A stretch of DNA of 64,000 nt from Streptomyces sp. NBC_01591 (GTDB taxonomy: Bacteria > Actinomycetota > Actinomycetes > Streptomycetales > Streptomycetaceae). The notes under the pieces were generated by a model that was not told where the DNA came from, searched no databases, and was given only the letters and a program-made list of their open reading frames with translations. Location of the stretch: the NCBI RefSeq assembly GCF_035918155.1, contig NZ_CP109327.1:5332001-5396000 (forward strand). The letters run 5' to 3'. The stretch's first letter is position 1. Every line of letters starts with the position of its first letter. The position numbers and the translations under genes are program-made. Shown here piece by piece: positions 59,522-64,000 of this stretch.

Positions 59522-60799
59522 ATGGACGCCATCTCCGTCATCCGCACCAAGCGCGACCGAGGCGAGCTGACCCCCGAGCAGATCGACTGGGTCATCGACG
59601 CGTACACCCGCGGTGAGGTCGCCGACGAGCAGATGTCCGCGCTGGCCATGGCGATCCTGCTGAACGGCATGAACCGCACCGAGATCGCCCGCTGGACCGC
59701 CGCGATGATCGCCTCCGGCGAGCGGATGGACTTCGCGTCGCTCTCCCGGCCCACCACCGACAAGCACTCCACGGGCGGCGTCGGCGACAAGATCACCCTG
59801 CCGCTCGCCCCGCTGGTCGCCGCCTGTGGCGCCGCCGTGCCGCAGCTCAGCGGCCGGGGCCTCGGCCACACCGGCGGCACCCTCGACAAGCTGGAGTCCA
59901 TCCCCGGCTGGCGCGCCCACCTCTCCAACGAGGAGATGCTCAGCGTCCTGGACACCACCGGCGCCGTGATCTGCGCCGCCGGTGACGGGCTCGCCCCCGC
60001 CGACAAGAAGCTGTACGCCCTCCGCGATGTCACAGGCACCGTCGAGGCCATCCCGCTCATCGCCAGCTCCATCATGTCCAAGAAGATCGCCGAGGGCACC
60101 GGCGCGCTCGTCCTGGACGTCAAGGTCGGCTCCGGCGCCTTCATGAAGACCATCGAGGACGCCCGTGAACTGGCCTCCACCATGGTCGCGCTCGGCACCG
60201 ACAGCGGAGTGCGCACGGTCGCCCTGCTCACCGACATGGCCACCCCGCTCGGCCTGACCGCGGGCAACGCCCTGGAGGTGCGCGAGTCGGTCGAGGTACT
60301 GGCCGGCGGCGGCCCGAAGGACGTCGTCGACCTCACCCTCGCCCTGGCCCGCGAGATGCTCGACGCGGCCGGGCTCAAGGACGCCGACCCGGAGAAGGCC
60401 CTCGCCGACGGCTCCGCGATGGACGTCTGGCGCCGGATGATCTCCGCCCAGGGCGGCGACCCCGACGCCACGCTCCCGGTCGCCCGCGAGCAGCACGTGA
60501 TCACGGCCCCGTCCACCGGCGTACTGACCCGCCTGGACGCGTACGACATCGGCGTCGCCGCCTGGCGCCTCGGCGCGGGCCGGGCCCGCAAGGAGGACCC
60601 GGTCCAGGCCGGCGCGGGCGTCGAACTGCACGCCAAGCCGGGCGACGTGGTCACGGCCGGCCAGCCGCTGCTGACGCTGCACACCGACACCCCCGAGAAG
60701 TTCGACTACGCACTGAAGGCCCTGCCCGACGCGTACGACATCGCCCCGGCCGGCACGGAGTTCACCGCCACCCCGGTGGTGCGGGAACGTATCGCCTGA
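59522..60799 (+). CDS. deoA: Thymidine (pyrimidine-nucleoside) phosphorylase
   Basis: A 425-residue phosphorylase releasing base and (deoxy)ribose-1-phosphate. DKHSTGGVGDKITLPLAPLVAACG and the family signature SGRGLGHTGGTLDKLE are intact, as are SSIMSKKIAEGTGALVLDVKVGSGAFMKT and the C-terminal lipoyl-like domain (GDVVTAGQPLLTLHTD). It acts downstream of cytidine deaminase in salvage. ATG 59522 follows GGAAGGA and CAGGA; its own promoter probably carries operator site 3. Confidence 0.95.
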   Translation: MDAISVIRTKRDRGELTPEQIDWVIDAYTRGEVADEQMSALAMAILLNGMNRTEIARWTAAMIASGERMDFASLSRPTTDKHSTGGVGDKITLPLAPLVAACGAAVPQLSGRGLGHTGGTLDKLESIPGWRAHLSNEEMLSVLDTTGAVICAAGDGLAPADKKLYALRDVTGTVEAIPLIASSIMSKKIAEGTGALVLDVKVGSGAFMKTIEDARELASTMVALGTDSGVRTVALLTDMATPLGLTAGNALEVRESVEVLAGGGPKDVVDLTLALAREMLDAAGLKDADPEKALADGSAMDVWRRMISAQGGDPDATLPVAREQHVITAPSTGVLTRLDAYDIGVAAWRLGAGRARKEDPVQAGAGVELHAKPGDVVTAGQPLLTLHTDTPEKFDYALKALPDAYDIAPAGTEFTATPVVRERIA

Positions 60800-60897
60800 C
60801 CTGCGGCTTTCCCATTCGGGTGAACGGGATCGGTGGACTGCCGCCGGTCCCGTTCGGCATGCTGGACTCGGTGACGCACCGATAAGAGGAGACCGCC

Positions 60898-61488
60898 ATG
60901 AGCGCACTCACCGTCGATCCCGCCCCCGGCCACGGCCAGGACTGGGACGACCTCGTCCGGATCTGGGAGGAGACGGACGCACCCGAGGGCTGCAAGGTGG
61001 AGATCATCGAGGGGATCGTCACCGTGTCGCCACCGCCGTCCAAGGACCACAACACCACCGCGGAACTGCTGCAGCGCAGGCTCTACTCGGTGATTCCGGA
61101 GGACTGGGGGATCTACCAGACCCTCGGTGTCGCCGTGCCGGGCCGGGCCGGGCTCTACATCCCCGATCTCGTCGTCGTGCCGCGTGCCGTGGCGACCGGG
61201 CCGGGCAACCGCGTCCCGGCCGAAGAGGCGCGGCTCGTCGTCGAGATCACCTCGCAGGCCAACGCCAACCACGACCGCATCGGCAAGGTGCACGGATACG
61301 CGAAGGCCGGTGTCGAGCTGTTCCTGCTGCTCGACCCGTGGCACTCGGGCCGCCCCACCGCCACGCTCTACGGTGAGCCCGACGGCGGCACCTACCGGGT
61401 GCTGGACACGGTCGAGTACGGGGAGAAGCTGACGCTGCCCGAGCCGTTCGGGCTGGACCTGGACACCGGGGTGTTCCCGGTGAGTTGA
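60898..61488 (+). CDS. Uma2 family (DUF820) restriction-endonuclease-like protein, copy 2
   Basis: A 196-residue PD-(D/E)XK-fold protein: EGCKVEIIEGIVTVSPPPSKDHN, YIPDLVVVPRAV, ARLVVEITSQANANHDRIGKVHGYAKAGVELFLLLDP. It shares the layout but little sequence with 36060-36671. GAGGAGA precedes the ATG. Role unknown. Confidence 0.87.
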   Translation: MSALTVDPAPGHGQDWDDLVRIWEETDAPEGCKVEIIEGIVTVSPPPSKDHNTTAELLQRRLYSVIPEDWGIYQTLGVAVPGRAGLYIPDLVVVPRAVATGPGNRVPAEEARLVVEITSQANANHDRIGKVHGYAKAGVELFLLLDPWHSGRPTATLYGEPDGGTYRVLDTVEYGEKLTLPEPFGLDLDTGVFPVS

Positions 61489-61495
61489 GACGGGA

Positions 61496-61535
61496 GCGGC
61501 CCGTCGGGGCGGAGGGATCCGTCCCGACGGGCCGC
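61496..61535. terminator. Bidirectional terminator between uma2 and the S8 peptidase
   Basis: Perfect 13-bp stem GCGGCCCGTCGGG (61496-61508) / complement (61523-61535), 14-nt loop, between convergent genes. Confidence 0.85.
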
Positions 61536-61576
61536 TGTCATGCGGGCGGTGGGCCTGGCGGCTCACCGGTGGTCGG

Positions 61577-64000
61577 TCACTTGCCGAAGTACGCGTTGTA
61601 GATCGACACCGACGACTTGTTGCCCTTCTTGTCCGTGACATCGGCCCGGTAGGAGATGGACTTCCCCTTGGCCGGGTTCTTCACGGAGATCTTGCCCGCC
61701 TTGACCGTGGACTTCTTCCAGGTCTTGCCGGCGTCGTAACTGACGTACACCGTCAGTGACTTGAGGTTCTTCCCGGCGGCCGCGCCCTGCACCGTCACGG
61801 GCACGGAAGCGGTCCTGCCTGCCGTGACCCTGCTGTCCGCGGTGACATTGGGTGTGAACCGCACCGTGGAGACCGGCAGCATGGCCGGGCCCGAGGTCCG
61901 CTTGGAGCGGAAGGTCCAGCTCGCGTCGATCCGGGTGGAGACCGGGGAGAGTGCGGTGCTGCGCCGCATCGAGGTCGTCAGCCGGTAGTCGGCGGCGGCG
62001 GACGGTACGGCGAAGGGGATCAGGCCCGTCAGCGGGTCCTCGTTCTGGGCGAGCTTCTTGCCGTTGCGGTACAGGACCGTCTTGGCCGAACTGTAGGCGG
62101 AATCACCCATGTTGCCGCGTCCGTCGGCCACCAGCGGCAGCATGCCGACGATGTTGTCGCCGTCGCGGAGGATACCGTACTCGGAGTTGACCGCGGGGCC
62201 GAACACCGCGGTGTTGACCTTCTTTGTGTAGGACTTGCCCGCCTTGAAGCTCTGCGGGGCGCCGAGGGAGTACTGCGCATCGATCACCGGGTAGCCGTCC
62301 TCGTCGACCCCGCCGGTCTGGTTGAAGTCGAAGTTCCACTTCGCCTTGTCGGCGGTGGAGACGTAAGCGGTGACCTTGCCGGGGATCTTGTGGGGGGTCC
62401 AGGCCGCCCAGCCGCCGTCCGAGCCGGGCAGCGAGCCCCCGGCGGCGATCTCACCGGACTTGCCCTTGGCGGGCGAGCCGAGGGAGAGGCTCACCTTGGC
62501 CAGTTGGCCGGTGGTGTACTTCCGCTCGAAACCGGTGGCCGCCCGGGTCACCGGACCGCCGGCCGCGATGTCGTACCGGGTCGAGGTTCCCTTGCTCCAG
62601 CTGCCCAGCCAGTGCTGGGAGACCGATCCGTCGGTCACCGCCGGGCCGAAGTGCGCGGTGCGGAAGTTCTTGTACGTGTCGAGGATCCAGCCGTAGGTGT
62701 AGCCGCCGTCATCGCTCGTGAACTGGAGGTCGGGCGCGGCCAGCAGGGACTTCGTCCCGGTGGCGGGCACGGTGATGTTCACCGGCTTCGCCTTGCGCGC
62801 GTCGAGCGTCACGGTGAGGTTCTTGGTGACGTCCAGCTTCGGCTGCGCCAGCCAGTCGGTGCCCTTGGCGTAGTCCTCGGGGTCGATGGTGACAGCCGCG
62901 TTCAGCGTGTAACCGCCCCTGGGGACACGGACCTTGGCCGTGCCGTCGGTGTTCGTCGGGGAGAGCCACTGGCCGAGTGCCGTTCCCGAGAGGCCGTAGA
63001 GGTCGGTCTCGGCGAACTCGGCGGGCTTGCCGTCGCGCCCGAGGGTCTTGACCGTGAGGTCGTACGACTCGATCTCGCGCTCGACCGCGGCAGCGGTGCG
63101 GACGCTCTGGCCGCCACCCGTCCCGACGAGGTACGCGGAGTAGGTGCCGTCGGCCGTACCGCCGAGCTTGGTGTTCACGGTCAGCGGCACGTCCGCGGTG
63201 CCGCCCGCGGGGACCGTCACCTTGTCGGAGCCGAGGCCGAAGAAGCCGGCCGGGGCGGGCTTGCCCTTCGGGCCGGTGGCCGTGACCGCGAGGTCGAGGG
63301 TGACATCGGTCGTGCCGAGGTTGCGGTACGTCACCTTCTTGGTGACCGGGGTGTCGTCGGTGTGCGGCCACTGCTGCACACCGAAGCTCACCGAGACCGG
63401 GTCGGCGACGACGGTCTGGGCGATCGCCCGGTCGACTGCGATCCGACCCGTGCCCTGCTCGAACGGCGTGTACGCGCCCGGCTTGGTCGAGGCCGTCAGC
63501 GCGCCCTTGAGCTCGGCGTACTTCCACTCCGGGTGCTGCTGCTTGAGGAGCGCCGCGGCGCCCGCGACATGCGGGGTCGCCATCGACGTACCGGAGATCG
63601 TCAGATAGCCGGGCGGGTTCTGCCCGACCTCCTGGTCGATGGCGGAGCCGGGCGCGGCCGCCGCCGTGATGTCCACGCCGGGGGCGGTGACATCGGGCTT
63701 GATCGCCCCGTCGCCGATGCGCGGGCCACGGCTGGAGAAGTCGGCCAACTGGTCCTTGTCGTCGACCGCGCCGACCGTCAGCGCGGCGTCCGCGCTGCCC
63801 GGGGAGCCGACCGTACCGGCCCCGTCGCCCTCGTTGCCCGCCGCGATGGCGAACAGGACACCCTTGTCGGCCGACAGCTTGTCGACCGCCGCTTCCAGCG
63901 GGTCCACCTCGGGGGTGTCGGCGCCGCCGAGGCTCAGGTTGATGATGTCGGCGCCCTGCGCGACCGCCCACTCCATGCCGGCCAGGATGCCGGAGTCGTC
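61577..64000 (-). CDS. S8 (subtilisin-like) serine peptidase, partial at the window edge
   Basis: The last 807 codons of a large secreted protease; the N-terminus, including signal, propeptide and the catalytic Asp and His, lies beyond 64000. Visible are GADIINLSLGG, the oxyanion Asn in FAIAAGNEG, SSRGPRIGDGAIKPDVTAPG and the nucleophile in GTSMATPHVAGAAALL. About 550 residues follow with Ig-like/Fn3-like beta domains (VTYRNLGTTDVTLDLAVTATG...), ending in a small domain (NPAKGKSISYRADVTDKKGN). Probably extracellular protein degradation. Confidence 0.92.
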   Translation of the reverse strand, partial: DDSGILAGMEWAVAQGADIINLSLGGADTPEVDPLEAAVDKLSADKGVLFAIAAGNEGDGAGTVGSPGSADAALTVGAVDDKDQLADFSSRGPRIGDGAIKPDVTAPGVDITAAAAPGSAIDQEVGQNPPGYLTISGTSMATPHVAGAAALLKQQHPEWKYAELKGALTASTKPGAYTPFEQGTGRIAVDRAIAQTVVADPVSVSFGVQQWPHTDDTPVTKKVTYRNLGTTDVTLDLAVTATGPKGKPAPAGFFGLGSDKVTVPAGGTADVPLTVNTKLGGTADGTYSAYLVGTGGGQSVRTAAAVEREIESYDLTVKTLGRDGKPAEFAETDLYGLSGTALGQWLSPTNTDGTAKVRVPRGGYTLNAAVTIDPEDYAKGTDWLAQPKLDVTKNLTVTLDARKAKPVNITVPATGTKSLLAAPDLQFTSDDGGYTYGWILDTYKNFRTAHFGPAVTDGSVSQHWLGSWSKGTSTRYDIAAGGPVTRAATGFERKYTTGQLAKVSLSLGSPAKGKSGEIAAGGSLPGSDGGWAAWTPHKIPGKVTAYVSTADKAKWNFDFNQTGGVDEDGYPVIDAQYSLGAPQSFKAGKSYTKKVNTAVFGPAVNSEYGILRDGDNIVGMLPLVADGRGNMGDSAYSSAKTVLYRNGKKLAQNEDPLTGLIPFAVPSAAADYRLTTSMRRSTALSPVSTRIDASWTFRSKRTSGPAMLPVSTVRFTPNVTADSRVTAGRTASVPVTVQGAAAGKNLKSLTVYVSYDAGKTWKKSTVKAGKISVKNPAKGKSISYRADVTDKKGNKSSVSIYNAYFGK

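Overview
The window is a high-GC actinobacterial chromosome segment, almost certainly Streptomyces. Codon third positions are strongly G/C, GTG and TTG starts are frequent, neighbouring genes are often coupled by ATGA, GTGA or TGATG overlaps, and much of the gene order matches what I recall of the sdh-to-nucleoside-transporter part of the Streptomyces core chromosome (from memory, not searched).

Layout. 0-10 kb: the tail of a BrkB/YihY membrane protein, a secreted D,D-carboxypeptidase, a small membrane protein, a metallophosphoesterase, a peptide-type solute-binding protein, a three-gene operon (membrane protein, DCC thiol oxidoreductase, TetR) with two perfect palindromes at its promoter, a divergent MFS/MarR pair, and a gene broken by a frameshift and a small inverted-repeat element. 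10-18 kb: the succinate dehydrogenase operon sdhCDAB (minus strand), a ureidoimidazoline decarboxylase, a GH20 hexosaminidase, a DUF4328 membrane protein and a hypothetical gene.

18-31 kb: an accessory island with a three-gene, translationally coupled minus-strand operon: MFS exporter, PKS (KS-AT-ACP), and a 2422-residue protein with class III aminotransferase, luciferase-like monooxygenase, C, A, PCP and a final C domain. It has no loading module and no thioesterase. The predicted chemistry is one malonyl extension, beta-amination, probable alpha-oxidation, one amino acid addition, then release by the terminal C domain onto an unknown nucleophile. A 25-bp direct repeat (18046-18070 and 30930-30954) flanks the island; the right copy is half of a strong terminator. 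This is the best candidate for an undescribed system here.

31-37.7 kb: an ECF sigma factor with a coupled membrane partner, an L,D-transpeptidase lipoprotein, a methylmalonyl-CoA-mutase-family large subunit, a Uma2 nuclease-like protein, a LysE exporter, and a deletion scar holding only the tails of an FAD monooxygenase and a TetR gene. 37.9-49.1 kb: a nonulosonic acid cell-surface glycan cluster (GT29-like sialyltransferase, GT8/pyruvyltransferase fusion, two polysialyltransferase-like proteins, GT2, a DUF6716-type transferase, a CMP-nonulosonate synthetase/HAD phosphatase fusion, NeuB), resembling the teichulosonic acid (Kdn polymer) locus of S. coelicolor. 49.1-53.7 kb: a Phd/VapC toxin-antitoxin pair, a membrane protein, an M20 amidohydrolase, and a lower-GC pocket with two paralogous secreted four-cysteine proteins separated by a second inverted-repeat element.

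53.7-61 kb: a nucleoside uptake and salvage locus (BMP lipoprotein, ABC ATPase, two permeases, cytidine deaminase, thymidine phosphorylase). Three similar CTAYGCGCGTAG-like palindromes lie before its three transcription units. A second Uma2 gene and a subtilisin-like peptidase that runs off the right edge finish the window.
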